From assembly GCF_900188095.1 (NCBI RefSeq), contig NZ_FZOT01000001.1, positions 496,001 to 560,000 on the forward strand: a DNA stretch of 64,000 bases. The letters are read 5' to 3'. Origin of the DNA: Noviherbaspirillum humi. GTDB taxonomy: Bacteria > Pseudomonadota > Gammaproteobacteria > Burkholderiales > Burkholderiaceae_D. The notes beneath the pieces were generated by a model that had not been told where the DNA came from, made no database searches, and saw only the letters and a program-made list of their open reading frames with translations. The position numbers were made by a program, and so were the translations under genes. Of the stretch, positions 28,403 to 37,771 are shown one piece after another. How positions within the stretch are numbered: position 1 is the first letter of the stretch; each line of letters opens with the position of its first letter.

Positions 28403-29494
28403 TTAGACGTTGAACAGGAAGTTCAGCACATCACCGTCCTTGACCACGTACTCCTTGCCTTCGGCCCGCATCTTGCCCGCTTCCTTCGCACCCTGTTCGC
28501 CCTTGTAGGCAATGTAGTCGTCGAAGCCGATGGTCTGCGCGCGGATGAAGCCGCGCTCGAAATCGGTGTGGATCACGCCGGCGGCTTGCGGCGCGGTGGC
28601 GCCAATGGGAATGGTCCAGGCGCGCACTTCCTTCACGCCGGCGGTGAAGTAGGTCTGCAGGCCGAGCAGCTTGAAGGCGGCGCGGATCAGCCGGTTCAGG
28701 CCCGGCTCTTCCATGCCCATGTCGGCCAGGAAGGCGCCCTTGTCCTCGTCTTCGAGGTCGGCGATCTCGGCTTCGATGGCGGCGCAGATCGCAACGATGG
28801 GCGCATTCTGCTCATTGGCGTAGGCGGTGAGCTGGTCGAGCAGCGGATTGTTGGTGAAGCCGTTGTCGGCGACGTTGGCGACATACATGGCGGGCTTGGC
28901 GGTGATCAGGCACAGCGGCTTGATCAGCGCCATTTCCTCGGCGTCGAGGCCGAGGGCGCGCACCGGCTTGGCATCGTTCAGCGCCGGCAGCAGGCGCTCC
29001 AGCAGCGCCACCAGCTTGATCGCTTCCTTGTCGCCGGCCTTGGCCTTCTTGTTCTCGCGCTGCACCGCCTTTTCGACGGTGGTCATGTCGGCCAGCGCCA
29101 GCTCGGTTTGAATCACCGCGATGTCATCCAGCGGACTGACCTTGCCGGCCACGTGGACGACGTTCGGGTCTTCGAAGCAGCGCACCACGTTGACGATGGC
29201 ATCGGTTTCGCGGATGTGCGCCAGGAACTGGTTGCCCAAACCTTCGCCCTTGGAAGCGCCCGCGACCAGGCCGGCGATGTCCACGAACTCCACCGTCGCC
29301 GGCAGGATGCGCTCCGGCTTGACGATCTCGGCCAGCGCGTTCAGGCGCGAGTCCGGCACCTCGACGATGCCGACATTGGGCTCGATCGTGCAGAACGGAT
29401 AGTTTTCGGCGGCGATGCCTGCCTTGGTCAGGGCGTTGAAGAGCGTGGATTTGCCGACATTGGGCAAGCCGACGATGCCGCATTTGAGACTCAT
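28403..29494 (-). CDS. ychF: Redox-regulated ATPase YchF (Obg-family)
   Basis: Universal P-loop ATPase (Ola1/YchF) linked to ribosome binding and oxidative stress responses. The 363-residue protein has G1 GLPNVGKST (8-16), the G3 DIAGLV motif, a central coiled-coil and the C-terminal TGS domain ending [19 protein letters not shown] precedes the ATG. In many proteobacteria it follows pth; here pth and a patatin gene lie upstream, and ychF has its own predicted promoter with a palindromic leader. Confidence 0.97.
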   Translation of the reverse strand: MSLKCGIVGLPNVGKSTLFNALTKAGIAAENYPFCTIEPNVGIVEVPDSRLNALAEIVKPERILPATVEFVDIAGLVAGASKGEGLGNQFLAHIRETDAIVNVVRCFEDPNVVHVAGKVSPLDDIAVIQTELALADMTTVEKAVQRENKKAKAGDKEAIKLVALLERLLPALNDAKPVRALGLDAEEMALIKPLCLITAKPAMYVANVADNGFTNNPLLDQLTAYANEQNAPIVAICAAIEAEIADLEDEDKGAFLADMGMEEPGLNRLIRAAFKLLGLQTYFTAGVKEVRAWTIPIGATAPQAAGVIHTDFERGFIRAQTIGFDDYIAYKGEQGAKEAGKMRAEGKEYVVKDGDVLNFLFNV

Positions 29495-29590
29495 GGGATT
29501 CCTTTGACAATTCGATCAGGCTCGCGCCGGCAAGGGCGGCATCGGCCTGCATGGGCTGCGCATGGCATGCGTCAGCGGTGCACGGGGCGG

Positions 29591-29611
29591 GCGGAGGCAA
29601 ATTGCCTCCGC
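29591..29611. repeat. Perfect 10+10 palindrome in the ychF leader
   Basis: GCGGAGGCAA, one A, then TTGCCTCCGC. It lies just downstream of the predicted ychF start point, so it could be an operator or form a leader hairpin (seven-pair stem, seven-base loop). No T-run follows in either direction. Confidence 0.6.
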
Positions 29612-29626
29612 TGGCGAAAAACCTCC

Positions 29627-29655
29627 ATTGTAACCTTGGCTGGAGCAGCCATCAA
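29627..29655 (-). promoter_or_regulatory. Candidate ychF promoter
   Basis: On the minus strand TTGATG (four of six) and TACAAT (five of six) with an ideal 17-base spacer, between the patatin gene end and ychF. Confidence 0.6.
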
Positions 29656-29670
29656 AAACCGCATGCCTGC

Positions 29671-30774
29671 TCAGGCGGGTGTCAGCGGCTTCACGCGCGA
29701 CAGATCGGGTTTCTCGACGAAGGCAGCCAGCTCGTCGCGCAGCCGGGCGGACTCGGCGATGGCGCGCTGCCAGTCAGCGGTGCGGGCATCATGGTCCAGG
29801 CCGTATTTCACGAAATCGTTCCGGTCCGGCAATTTGCGGTTCGGCAGACGTTCCAGGAAGCGCCGCGTCGGCGAGACCAGGATGACGTTGTCCAGCCAGT
29901 GGGCATCGCGCGCGCGGTGCGCGAAGCGCCACGGCATCTGCTTGTCGAACCAGCCGGGTACGATGTGCGGGCCGAAATGCGGATACAGCACCAAGCCGCC
30001 GCGCTCGACTTCGCTGATGCGCGAGTAAGGCAGGGCGAGATGGTAGTCGATCAGGCCGCCATCCCAGTAAGTGCCGCTCGGCGCATGCGGAATGCCGCGC
30101 ACCGGTTCCATGATGAAGGGCAGGGTGCCGGAGGCGAGCAGGGCGCTGTCCAGGTTGTCGGGCGCGAGCCGGGCGAAATGGGTGGCGAAGGCATCGAAGC
30201 GCTGCCTCAGCCAGTCCGCCGGTGCGTGGGCGTCGCCGATGACCACCCGTTCCATGTGGCGCGCCAGCCCGGAGCGCGACAGCAGGTTGCCGAGGATGGC
30301 GGCGCCGAAGCCGGCCATCGCCGCGCCGCGCGCCTTTGGTGCCGCCAGCCAGCGGCTGCCGCGGGAAGCGAGGATGTGCAGCCGGTGCCGAGGGTGGCTG
30401 ACGACTTCCTCCTCATGACCGCCGATGAAGTCGGCCAGCATGCGGCGGCAGGTGTCGGTGACGAACTGCGCCGATGGCTTGTGCGGATAGCGCTGTTCGC
30501 AGTAGAGGTCGCCAAGTCGCTGTAAGGCGGCCACCGGATCCGCATGGCAGGCGGCGGCCATGCGCCAGGCGCCGATGGAAGCGCCGATCAGCATGCGCTC
30601 GCGCGGCGCCTGCGGCAGCCACTCGCCGAACAGCCACTGGTCGATTTTCTGCAGGATCAGGCCTTTGGGTCCGCCGGCGGCCGCGGGAATGACGGCGATG
30701 TCGGCCGGCCGCAGGCCATCGCGACGCATACGGGCCAAGGCAGCGCGCCCCGCCTGGATGAGGAGTTCGCTCAT
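29671..30774 (-). CDS. Patatin-like phospholipase
   Basis: 367-residue hydrolase of the patatin family. The Ser-Asp dyad is visible: nucleophile elbow GASIG (Ser66) and DGG (Asp238 in TYWDGGLIDY), with an oxyanion-hole glycine stretch AAAGGPKG (32-38). No signal peptide is seen, so it is probably cytoplasmic or peripheral. The substrate (phospholipid or other acyl ester) cannot be assigned. Its start is 16 bases beyond the pth stop on the same strand, implying cotranscription with pth. Confidence 0.88.
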   Translation of the reverse strand: MSELLIQAGRAALARMRRDGLRPADIAVIPAAAGGPKGLILQKIDQWLFGEWLPQAPRERMLIGASIGAWRMAAACHADPVAALQRLGDLYCEQRYPHKPSAQFVTDTCRRMLADFIGGHEEEVVSHPRHRLHILASRGSRWLAAPKARGAAMAGFGAAILGNLLSRSGLARHMERVVIGDAHAPADWLRQRFDAFATHFARLAPDNLDSALLASGTLPFIMEPVRGIPHAPSGTYWDGGLIDYHLALPYSRISEVERGGLVLYPHFGPHIVPGWFDKQMPWRFAHRARDAHWLDNVILVSPTRRFLERLPNRKLPDRNDFVKYGLDHDARTADWQRAIAESARLRDELAAFVEKPDLSRVKPLTPA

Positions 30775-30790
30775 GTTTTATGCGCGACGC

Positions 30791-31366
30791 TCACTTGGCG
30801 CTGTGCAGCTGCATCATCGCCGCTTCGAACTTGCCTTCGCAGAGCAGGGGAACGACCTTCAGACTGCGCTCGATGGCGTCGTCGATCAGCGGCTGCTCTT
30901 CCTTGCGCGGCCGGTGCAGCACGAAGTCCACCACCGGCTGCTGCAGATTCAGCGAGCGCGGATGGCCGATGCCCAGCCGCAGGCGCCAGTAGTCCTGGGT
31001 GCCGAGCGCGGCGGTGATGTCCTTCAAGCCGTTGTGGCCGCCGGAGGACCCGCCTTTCTTCAGCTTGGCGCTGCCGGGCGGCAGGTCGAGTTCGTCGTGC
31101 ACCACCAGCACTTCGTCCGGCGCGATCTTGTAGAAGCGCGCCAGCGCGCCGACCGACTGCCCGGAGCGATTCATGTAGGTCTGCGGCTCCAACAGCCACA
31201 CATCCTGGCCGGCAATGCTCGTCTTCGCCGCCAGCGCATTGAAGCGCGACTCGCGCGCCAGAGACCGGCCGGCGAGCGCATCGACCAGCCAGAAGCCGGC
31301 GTTGTGGCGGGTAAGTTCATACTCGGGGCCGGGATTGCCGAGGCCGACGATGAGGCGAATGGACAT
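30791..31366 (-). CDS. pth: Peptidyl-tRNA hydrolase
   Basis: Releases tRNA from prematurely dropped peptidyl-tRNA. The 191-residue enzyme begins [25 protein letters not shown] with catalytic His21, and carries the MNRSGQSV and [11 protein letters not shown] (catalytic Asp) motifs and GGHNGLKD. It is in the conserved order prs-rplY-pth, but a terminator and a new promoter separate it from rplY here. Confidence 0.97.
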   Translation of the reverse strand: MSIRLIVGLGNPGPEYELTRHNAGFWLVDALAGRSLARESRFNALAAKTSIAGQDVWLLEPQTYMNRSGQSVGALARFYKIAPDEVLVVHDELDLPPGSAKLKKGGSSGGHNGLKDITAALGTQDYWRLRLGIGHPRSLNLQQPVVDFVLHRPRKEEQPLIDDAIERSLKVVPLLCEGKFEAAMMQLHSAK

Positions 31367-31419
31367 GGGGTGTGGTTGATTGAGTGGCGTGGCGACGGTT
31401 CTCCGTCGGACAGCGCACG

Positions 31420-31448
31420 ATTATCCAAGAGCCGGGCGCATGCTTCAA
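31420..31448 (-). promoter_or_regulatory. Candidate pth promoter
   Basis: On the minus strand TTGAAG (four of six) and GATAAT (five of six), 17-base spacer, about 20 bases after the rplY terminator and about 55 before the pth start codon. Confidence 0.55.
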
Positions 31449-31467
31449 CCGGACGAATGCGGAAAAA

Positions 31468-31497
31468 GAAAAACCCGCCGGCGAAGGCGGGTTTTTG
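31468..31497 (-). terminator. Terminator of rplY
   Basis: Eleven-base-pair stem AAAAACCCGCC/GGCGGGTTTTT with a six-base loop, followed on the minus strand by T-rich sequence; 22 bases after the rplY stop. Confidence 0.92.
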
Positions 31498-31518
31498 CAA
31501 GACTGCCTGACGGCGAGA

Positions 31519-32121
31519 TTACTTCTTCTCTTCGTCGGAAGCGGCAGCGTCGTCGGCGGAAACCTGACCGGCCGGCACGGTGGCGGTGGCGAGGGTCGGG
31601 TTGTCGTGGGCGACGGCGGTAACGCCTTTCGGCAGCTGGATGTCGGACAGGTGGATCGAATTGCCGGCTTCGAGCTTCGACAGGTCGACTTCCACGAACT
31701 CGGGCAGGTCGCCCGGCAAGCAGGAGATGTCCAGTTCGTTCAGCACGTGGCTGATGACGCCGGCGGACAGTTTCACGGCCGGGGAGACTTCAGCGTTGAC
31801 GAAGTGCAGCGGCACCTTGACGTGGATCTTCTGGTTGGCATCGACGCGCTGGAAGTCGACGTGCAGCACCAGCTGCTTGTACGCGTGCATCTGGAAGTCG
31901 CGCAGCAGAACCTTCTCGACCTTGCCTTCGATTTCCATGTCGAGGATGGACGAGTGGAAGGTTTCCTTCTTCAGCGCGTGAAACAGCGCGTTGTGATCGA
32001 GCGCGACGGTGACCGGGGGCAGGCTGCCGCCGTAGATGATGCCGGGGGTTTGGCCAGCATTGCGCAGGCGGCGGCTCGCTCCGGTCCCCTGCTCATTGCG
32101 TGGGAATGCAACTACTTTCAT
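31519..32121 (-). CDS. rplY: 50S ribosomal protein L25 (CTC form)
   Basis: 5S rRNA-binding ribosomal protein of 200 residues, the long general-stress (CTC) type: an N-terminal L25 domain ([20 protein letters not shown]) plus a C-terminal beta domain with an acidic tail ([11 protein letters not shown]). The start was taken at MKVVAF, with GGAG six bases upstream, rather than four codons earlier. It lies between prs and pth, each side marked by an intrinsic terminator. Confidence 0.97.
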   Translation of the reverse strand: MKVVAFPRNEQGTGASRRLRNAGQTPGIIYGGSLPPVTVALDHNALFHALKKETFHSSILDMEIEGKVEKVLLRDFQMHAYKQLVLHVDFQRVDANQKIHVKVPLHFVNAEVSPAVKLSAGVISHVLNELDISCLPGDLPEFVEVDLSKLEAGNSIHLSDIQLPKGVTAVAHDNPTLATATVPAGQVSADDAAASDEEKK

Positions 32122-32185
32122 TTTCAGCTCCAAAATAAGCCGGACGTCGGTCCGGCATGCTCATCCCCCGCGACCAGGGGATGCG

Positions 32186-32212
32186 AAAAAGCCGGCTTCG
32201 AGAAGCCGGCCA
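32186..32212 (-). terminator. Terminator between prs and rplY
   Basis: Perfect stem GCCGGCTTC/GAAGCCGGC with a two-base loop and five T on the minus-strand side, about ten bases after the prs stop. Confidence 0.88.
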
Positions 32213-32220
32213 TCCAAAAC

Positions 32221-33171
32221 TCAATCGGCGAACAGCGACATCACCGAATCGCCCTTGGTGATGCGCTTGAAGGTCTCGGCCAGCAGGCCGGCGCAGGTCA
32301 CCTGGCGGATCTTCGGGCAGGCGCGGGCGGCCGGCGACAGCGGGATGGTGTCGGTCACCACCAGCTCGTCCAGCGGCGAGCTGGAGATGCGCTCGATCGC
32401 CGGGCCGGACAGCACCGGGTGGGTACAGTAGGCCACCACCTTCTTGGCGCCGCGCTCCTTCAGCACTTCGGCAGCCTTGGTCAGGGTGCCTGCGGTATCG
32501 ACCATGTCGTCCATGATGACGCAGTTGCGGCCTTCGACTTCACCGATGATGTTCATCACTTCGGAGACGTTGGCCTTGGGACGGCGCTTGTCGATGATGG
32601 CGAGGTCGCAGTCGAGGCGCTTGGCCAGCGCGCGGGCGCGCACCACGCCGCCGACGTCCGGCGACACGACCAGCAGGTCGTCGTAGTTCTTGGCGACGAG
32701 ATCGCCCAGCAGCAGCGGCGAAGCGTAGATGTTGTCGACCGGGATGTCGAAGAAGCCCTGGATCTGGTCGGCATGCAGATCCATGATCAGCACGCGCTCG
32801 ACGCCGGCTTCCTGCAGCATGTTGGCAACGACCTTGGCGGAAATGGCGACGCGGGCGGAGCGCGGGCGGCGGTCCTGGCGGGCGTAGCCGAAGTAGGGGA
32901 TGGCGGCGGTGATGCGTCCGGCGGAAGCGCGCTTGAGCGCATCGACCATCAGCATGATTTCCATCAGGTTGTCGTTGGTCGGCGCGCAGGTGGACTGGAG
33001 GACGAAGACATCCTTGCCGCGCACATTCTCGTTGATCTCGACCATGACTTCGCCGTCGGAGAATTTCGAGACGACAGCCTTGCCGAGCGGAATGCCGAGT
33101 TGCTTGGCAACCCCGGCGGCCAGTTCCGGATTAGCGTTGCCGGTAAAAACCATCAGGTTCTCAAGCGCCAT
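32221..33171 (-). CDS. prs: Ribose-phosphate pyrophosphokinase
   Basis: Makes PRPP from ribose 5-phosphate and ATP for nucleotide, histidine, tryptophan and NAD synthesis. The 316-residue enzyme starts [18 protein letters not shown], matching family N-termini; the longer open frame is not supported. Key motifs: [19 protein letters not shown]-like (here [15 protein letters not shown]), the divalent-cation loop [15 protein letters not shown] and the PRPP loop [13 protein letters not shown]. It is downstream of tRNA-Gln with a long-stem hairpin between them. Confidence 0.98.
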   Translation of the reverse strand: MALENLMVFTGNANPELAAGVAKQLGIPLGKAVVSKFSDGEVMVEINENVRGKDVFVLQSTCAPTNDNLMEIMLMVDALKRASAGRITAAIPYFGYARQDRRPRSARVAISAKVVANMLQEAGVERVLIMDLHADQIQGFFDIPVDNIYASPLLLGDLVAKNYDDLLVVSPDVGGVVRARALAKRLDCDLAIIDKRRPKANVSEVMNIIGEVEGRNCVIMDDMVDTAGTLTKAAEVLKERGAKKVVAYCTHPVLSGPAIERISSSPLDELVVTDTIPLSPAARACPKIRQVTCAGLLAETFKRITKGDSVMSLFAD

Positions 33172-33206
33172 GGGATACCTAGCTACAAAGTGTGGGTTAA
33201 AGATCA

Positions 33207-33253
33207 GAAAAGCCGCCAACGCATGACCCGGAAGTCTGCCTTGGCGGCTTTTC
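33207..33253 (-). terminator. Long-stem hairpin between tRNA-Gln and prs
   Basis: GAAAAGCCGCCAA and TTGGCGGCTTTTC form a perfect 13-base-pair stem around a 21-base loop. On the minus strand the 3' arm ends in TTTTC, so it may terminate the tRNA transcript, act as an attenuator before prs or mark a processing site. Confidence 0.55.
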
Positions 33254-33276
33254 GTTATTTTTGCAATGAAGGTAAA

Positions 33277-33353
33277 TGGCAGAGGAGGAAGGATTCGAAC
33301 CTTCGAATGCCGGAATCAAAATCCGGTGCCTTGACCAACTTGGCGACTCCCCT
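33277..33353 (-). tRNA. tRNA-Gln (anticodon TTG)
   Basis: 77 nucleotides including an encoded 3' CCA. Acceptor stem AGGGGAG/CTCCTCT (one G-T pair), D arm with GTTGGTCA loop, anticodon stem CCGGA/TCCGG with loop TTTTGAT (anticodon TTG), T arm GAAGG-TTCGAAT-CCTTC, discriminator G. It lies 46 bases after the ispE stop and upstream of prs, the conserved ispE-tRNA-Gln-prs arrangement of betaproteobacteria. Confidence 0.97.
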
Positions 33354-33399
33354 ACACAACTGGTTGCCCATGCTGCCTGCTGCTGCAACACCGGCGAAT

Positions 33400-34311
33400 T
33401 CAGTGTTCGATTTGCAGAAGATGCGAGAGCGGATGCCGCTCGATCGCGCTGGCTTTCCATGCCTTCCAGTTTTCCCGTCCCGCCGTCCGCACTGCTTGCA
33501 GTGCCTGGTCGGCTTGCTGTTCATCGTCGAATGCGCAGAAAACGCATGCGCCGGAACCGGTCATCCTGGCATCCCCGAATCGTCCGAGCCAAGTGATGCA
33601 CTCGTCTATTTGGGGGAACAGCTTGGCTGCCACTTCTTGCAAATCGTTTTTTCCGAAGCGCCTGGAGTTCGTTGCTGCTGAATTCCTTGGCGCGCTAGGA
33701 AAGTCCGTTATTCTGATGGGTTTTGAGTCCCTTGTCAATTCCGGCGAACAAAATATTTGTGGCGTCGGCACCGATATGCCCGGCTCGATGACAACATACC
33801 AATCCCTCGGCGTGTCCACCGGCGCCAGTTCTTCGCCCACGCCTTCGGCGAACGCATTGCGCCCGAAGATGAAGAAGGGCACATCGGCACCCAGTTGCAG
33901 TCCGAGCGCCATGAGCTCCTGGCGCGAGAAGCCGGTCTGCCAGAGATGGTTCAATGCCATGAGCGTGGTGGCCGCGTCGGAGGAGCCGCCGCCCAGGCCG
34001 CCGCCCATGGGCAGGCGCTTGTCGATGGCGATGTCGGCGCCAAGCCGTGATGCATCCATGCGTTCGGCGGCGGCGCTCCTGAGCAGGGTGGCGGCGCGCA
34101 CGATCAGGTCGGACGACTCCGGCACGCCGGGCACGTCGGTGACGCGGCGGATGAGGCCGTCGGCACGGGTTTCGAAATGCAGCAGGTCGCCGTGGTCCAG
34201 CAGCTGGAACACCGTCTGCAGCAGGTGGTAGCCGTCGGCGCGACGGCCGACGACATGCAGGAAGAGATTCAGCTTCGCCGGGGCGAGGCAGTTGTCGAGT
34301 CGCTGGTTCAT
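33400..34311 (-). CDS. ispE: 4-diphosphocytidyl-2-C-methyl-D-erythritol kinase
   Basis: ATP-dependent kinase of the non-mevalonate isoprenoid pathway, GHMP superfamily. The 303-residue protein has the N-terminal APAKLNLFLHVVGRRADGYH and the ATP-binding glycine loop LPMGGGLGGGSSDAA (about 100-114). The start was set at MNQRLDNCLAPAKLN; an ATG 30 bases earlier would overlap lolB by 14 bases, and neither start has a clear Shine-Dalgarno. It is followed by tRNA-Gln and preceded by lolB. Confidence 0.96.
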   Translation of the reverse strand: MNQRLDNCLAPAKLNLFLHVVGRRADGYHLLQTVFQLLDHGDLLHFETRADGLIRRVTDVPGVPESSDLIVRAATLLRSAAAERMDASRLGADIAIDKRLPMGGGLGGGSSDAATTLMALNHLWQTGFSRQELMALGLQLGADVPFFIFGRNAFAEGVGEELAPVDTPRDWYVVIEPGISVPTPQIFCSPELTRDSKPIRITDFPSAPRNSAATNSRRFGKNDLQEVAAKLFPQIDECITWLGRFGDARMTGSGACVFCAFDDEQQADQALQAVRTAGRENWKAWKASAIERHPLSHLLQIEH

Positions 34312-34327
34312 CGGATATTGATGCGGG

Positions 34328-34969
34328 TTATTGCCAGCCATCGATGACGATGCGCAGCGCCACCTCGCCTGCTTCCACGGTGGCGCGCTGTGCGTCGATG
34401 CGCCTGGGCCGGGGTGGCTGGCCGTCACTCGCATCGCTCCAGGAGGCATAGAGCAGGCGCCAGCCGTCGGCGGTGGTGACTTCCTGCCGCGCCGGCGTGG
34501 CGATGAAGCGCCGGCCCTGCTGATCGGTGGCGAATCCCTGAAGCCAGTCGCGCAGGCCGGAAACCGGCAGCGGCCAGCCCAGCGTCTGCGCCACCAGGCT
34601 GTCGACATCCCCGGCGCTGCGGGGCGGCTGGCCCGATTGCTGGAAGGTGGCGCCGTCGGGCGAGGCCTCGATCAGCGCCACCGTCTGGCCGAGCGGCGAC
34701 AGCAGGGTGACCTGGGTTTGCCGGGGCGCCTGCGACCAGAGGAAGCCGCCGCTCAAGGATTCATCCTTGCCATTGGCCTGGTAGCGCACCGACAGCCTGC
34801 CGTTGACCTTCAATGTGTCGAGATAGGGTCTGCCGGCAGCTTGTATCGCCGCTTCGGAATCCGGCGCCGCCTGCGAGGGAAGCAGGCCGGCGCAGCCGGC
34901 AAGGGAAAACGACAGGAGCAGCGCCAGGCCGCCCCGGGCAGCCCGGCACGAACCACGGAACGGCATCAT
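34328..34969 (-). CDS. lolB: Outer-membrane lipoprotein assembly factor LolB
   Basis: Receives lipoproteins from LolA and inserts them into the outer membrane. The 213-residue protein has a lipoprotein signal with lipobox LAGC (Cys26) and a LolA/LolB beta-barrel domain (VNGRLSVRYQANGKDESLSGGFLWSQ). The ATG overlaps the TGA of the TPR gene by four bases, which selects this start. lolB-ispE linkage is typical for beta- and gammaproteobacteria. Confidence 0.94.
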   Translation of the reverse strand: MMPFRGSCRAARGGLALLLSFSLAGCAGLLPSQAAPDSEAAIQAAGRPYLDTLKVNGRLSVRYQANGKDESLSGGFLWSQAPRQTQVTLLSPLGQTVALIEASPDGATFQQSGQPPRSAGDVDSLVAQTLGWPLPVSGLRDWLQGFATDQQGRRFIATPARQEVTTADGWRLLYASWSDASDGQPPRPRRIDAQRATVEAGEVALRIVIDGWQ

Positions 34970-36777
34970 AGGCGGACGTTGAACCGCGCCAGTGTGCTCT
35001 TGAGGGCGTCGTTCTGCGGATCCTTGGTCTGGGCGTCGCGCCAGAATCGCTGCGCATCTTCGCGCTGGCCCTTGACCCACAATACTTCGCCGAGATGCAC
35101 CGCGATCTCCGCATCCGGACGCATCGCATAGGCGCGGCGCAGCGAAGCTTCCGCTTCCTTCAGGCGGCCGAGTCGAAATTGCACCCAGCCCATGCTGTCG
35201 AGGATGAAGGGATCGTCCGGCGCGAGGCTCAGGGCCTTCTCGATCAGGGACTGCGCTTCCGGCAGACGGATGTTGCGCTCGGCCAGCGAGTAGCCGAGGG
35301 CGTTGTAGGCATTCTGGTTATGCGGCGCCAGCTGAATCACCTTGCGCAGCGCCGTTTCCATGGCTTCGTACTGGCTCGCCTTTTCCGCCAGCATGGCGTA
35401 TTCGTAGAGCAGGTCGGTGCTTTGCGGGAAGCGCGTCAGGCCATCCTTCACGGTCTGCATCGCCGCCGGCGTCTTGTTCGCATCCTTCTCGATCTGCGCC
35501 TCGGCGATGATGAGCTGAATCTGTTCCCGTTCCCCGGCCGGCTTGATTTCGCGCAGCACGGCGCGCGCGCCTTCGAGGTCGCCGCGCTTGCCGATGATCT
35601 GGGCGCGCCGGATCTGCGCGCCGAGATAGCCTTCGCCGGGCTCCACCTGGGACAGCCAGCGCAGCGCCGCCTCGCTATCCTTGCGTTCCTCGGCGATCTG
35701 GGCCAGCAGCATGTAGGCCTGGGTCGGGTCGCGCTCCTCGTCGGGCTGTGCGGAAAGGTTCTGCACATAGCTGGTGAGGTACTTCTCGGCGCTCTTGTTG
35801 TCGTTCAGCTGGGCGCTGAGAATGCCGAGGGCAAACAGGGCGGTCAGGTCGTTCGGCTGCTCCTTCAGCAGCAGGCCGAATTCGGAGCGGGCGCGTTCGT
35901 ACTGCTTCTGCTCGACCAGCATGCGCGCATGCGCCACCCGCACATCACGCGATTTCGGATAGCGCTTCAGGAAGTCGGCCAGCACGCGGTCGGCATCGCC
36001 CCTGTCGGCAGTGACCTGGGCCAAGGTCAGCGCGGCCAGTTCCATGTCCGGCTTGATGCGCAATGCCTCGCGCGCCTCGCTGCGCGCGCGTTCGCCGTCG
36101 CCCTTGTTGAAGGCGCTCTGCGCCAGGGCAAGGTGCGACTCGGGCAGGTTCTGGTAGGGCGCCAGCACATCCTCCAGCAGGCTGAAGGCCGCATCCTTGT
36201 CCTTGGCGCGGGAGAGCAGGCGCTGCAGCTGGAACGCCATCATGCCGCGCGTCGGCTCGCGCGCCTCGCGCATGCGCTGCTCCAGCATGGGCTTGGCTTC
36301 GGCCAGGTTGTCGCCGAGCAGTACGAAGCTCAGGTAGTACTGCGCCGCCTCATCGGAATTCGGCGCCAGCGCGCGCCACAGCCTGACCGCATTCAAGGCT
36401 TCCGCCGGCTGCTTGGCGCCGAGCGCGATCTCGGCGGCCCGCTTGGCCAGGCGCGGATCGCGCGTTTCCTGCGCCACGGCCACGACGGTGGCGTAAGCCG
36501 CCTGCCAGTCGCCGCGCTGGGCCGCGAGTTCAGCCGCCAGCAAACGGTACAGGTTGTCCTTGGATAAGGTCAGGTTGGGCAGCGGGTCTTCGGGCTTTTC
36601 CTCCAGCGTTCTGCCGTTTCGGGCCGCTGTCTTCGACGGCGAAGCGGAAGATGTTTCCTGGTCGGCGCTCGCCGTCTGAGCAGCGGTGTCGGCAGCGCTC
36701 GCCGCCGGCCGCGGCGACTGGGTGGCGCAGGCAGCCAGAATGGCTGGCAGCGTTACAATGAGGAGTAGGTTTTTCAA
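34966..36777 (-). CDS. TPR-repeat lipoprotein
   Basis: 603-residue protein with lipobox LAAC (Cys17), a disordered Ala/Ser/Thr-rich linker (about 20-65) and then a chain of tetratricopeptide repeats from about residue 75 to the end (for example YNALGYSLAERNIRLPEAQSLIEKALSLAPDDPFILDSMGWVQFRLG). It is predicted to be anchored in the outer membrane as a protein-interaction scaffold. Genes of this type precede lolB in many Burkholderiales. It opens the operon that continues to lolB and ispE. Confidence 0.9.
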   Translation of the reverse strand: MKNLLLIVTLPAILAACATQSPRPAASAADTAAQTASADQETSSASPSKTAARNGRTLEEKPEDPLPNLTLSKDNLYRLLAAELAAQRGDWQAAYATVVAVAQETRDPRLAKRAAEIALGAKQPAEALNAVRLWRALAPNSDEAAQYYLSFVLLGDNLAEAKPMLEQRMREAREPTRGMMAFQLQRLLSRAKDKDAAFSLLEDVLAPYQNLPESHLALAQSAFNKGDGERARSEAREALRIKPDMELAALTLAQVTADRGDADRVLADFLKRYPKSRDVRVAHARMLVEQKQYERARSEFGLLLKEQPNDLTALFALGILSAQLNDNKSAEKYLTSYVQNLSAQPDEERDPTQAYMLLAQIAEERKDSEAALRWLSQVEPGEGYLGAQIRRAQIIGKRGDLEGARAVLREIKPAGEREQIQLIIAEAQIEKDANKTPAAMQTVKDGLTRFPQSTDLLYEYAMLAEKASQYEAMETALRKVIQLAPHNQNAYNALGYSLAERNIRLPEAQSLIEKALSLAPDDPFILDSMGWVQFRLGRLKEAEASLRRAYAMRPDAEIAVHLGEVLWVKGQREDAQRFWRDAQTKDPQNDALKSTLARFNVRL

Positions 36778-36807
36778 TCGGTTGTCCTGGCTGTCCTAGC
36801 TGATTCC

Positions 36808-36813
36808 ATTCTA
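36808..36813 (-). promoter_or_regulatory. Candidate -10 box for the TPR-lolB-ispE operon
   Basis: TAGAAT on the minus strand in the divergent gap with mutM, about 30 bases before the TPR start codon; no convincing -35. Confidence 0.35.
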
Positions 36814-36900
36814 CGCCCAACCCGGGTGCCTGCGCTGGCAGCCATCCCTTCTTCGTCGACGCCCTTGTTTTTCGCTAAGTTCGCACAATCTGCATGAATC

Positions 36901-37722
36901 ATGCCTGAACTCCCCGAAGTTGAAGTCACCCGTCGCGGCGTGGCGCCCCATCTCGAAGGCCGTACCGTGCGCGCCGTCGTGCTGCGCCATGCCGGCCTGC
37001 GCTGGCCATTTCCTCCCGACCTGCCGCAATTGCTGGAGGGGCGCGCCATACGCGGCACCGGCCGGCGCGGCAAGTACCTGCTGATCCGCTTCGACCATGG
37101 AACGCTGATCGTGCATCTCGGCATGTCGGGCCATCTCCGCGTGCTGCCGCTGCAGACGCCGGCCGGCAAGCACGACCATGTCGACATCGTGCTGGAGGAC
37201 CAGGTGCTGCGCATGACCGATCCGCGTCGCTTCGGGGCGGTGCTGTGGCATGACCGCGACGACGGCGAGATCGACAGCCACATGTTGTTGCGGGGGCTCG
37301 GCATCGAGCCATTGGAGGGGCAGTTTTCGGGCGAACACCTCCACCGCCTGACGCGCAACCGGAGCGCACCGATCAAGCAAGTGTTGCTCGCTGGCAACAT
37401 CGTCGTTGGTGTCGGCAATATTTATGCGTCGGAAAGTTTGTTCAAGGCCGGCATCAATCCGAAGACGCCGGCCCGCCGCATCAGCCTCGCCCGCTATCAA
37501 AAGCTGGCTGAGGCGATACGCGAGACATTGCACGCCGCCATAGAGAAAGGCGGCAGCACGCTGCGGGATTTCATCGGCGTGGACGGCAACAGCGGCTACT
37601 TCCAGCAAAGCTATTTCGTGTACGACCGGACCGGCGAACCATGTCGTATTTGCAATGCCCAGATACGCCAAATACGACAGGGGCAGCGTTCCACCTTCTA
37701 CTGCGCAAATTGTCAAAAATAA
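36901..37722 (+). CDS. mutM: Formamidopyrimidine-DNA glycosylase
   Basis: Base-excision repair enzyme that removes 8-oxoguanine and formamidopyrimidines and nicks the strand. The 273-residue protein starts PELPEVE after Met, with catalytic Pro2 and Glu3. It has the helix-two-turn-helix core ([19 protein letters not shown]) and the C-terminal zinc finger CxxC...CxxC ([10 protein letters not shown] to FYCANC). It functions with MutY against 8-oxoG; both flank a dynamin-like gene here on the same strand. Confidence 0.97.
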   Translation: MPELPEVEVTRRGVAPHLEGRTVRAVVLRHAGLRWPFPPDLPQLLEGRAIRGTGRRGKYLLIRFDHGTLIVHLGMSGHLRVLPLQTPAGKHDHVDIVLEDQVLRMTDPRRFGAVLWHDRDDGEIDSHMLLRGLGIEPLEGQFSGEHLHRLTRNRSAPIKQVLLAGNIVVGVGNIYASESLFKAGINPKTPARRISLARYQKLAEAIRETLHAAIEKGGSTLRDFIGVDGNSGYFQQSYFVYDRTGEPCRICNAQIRQIRQGQRSTFYCANCQK

Positions 37723-37771
37723 AGCCCGATGCTAGGCTGCACGAACCAGCAAAAACTTTATCGAGGGCAAC

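Noticed and set aside
31384-33681. A 765-codon plus-strand frame across pth, rplY, prs and the tRNA
   Set aside because: It runs through a tRNA and several clear minus-strand genes; composition is that of a shadow frame.
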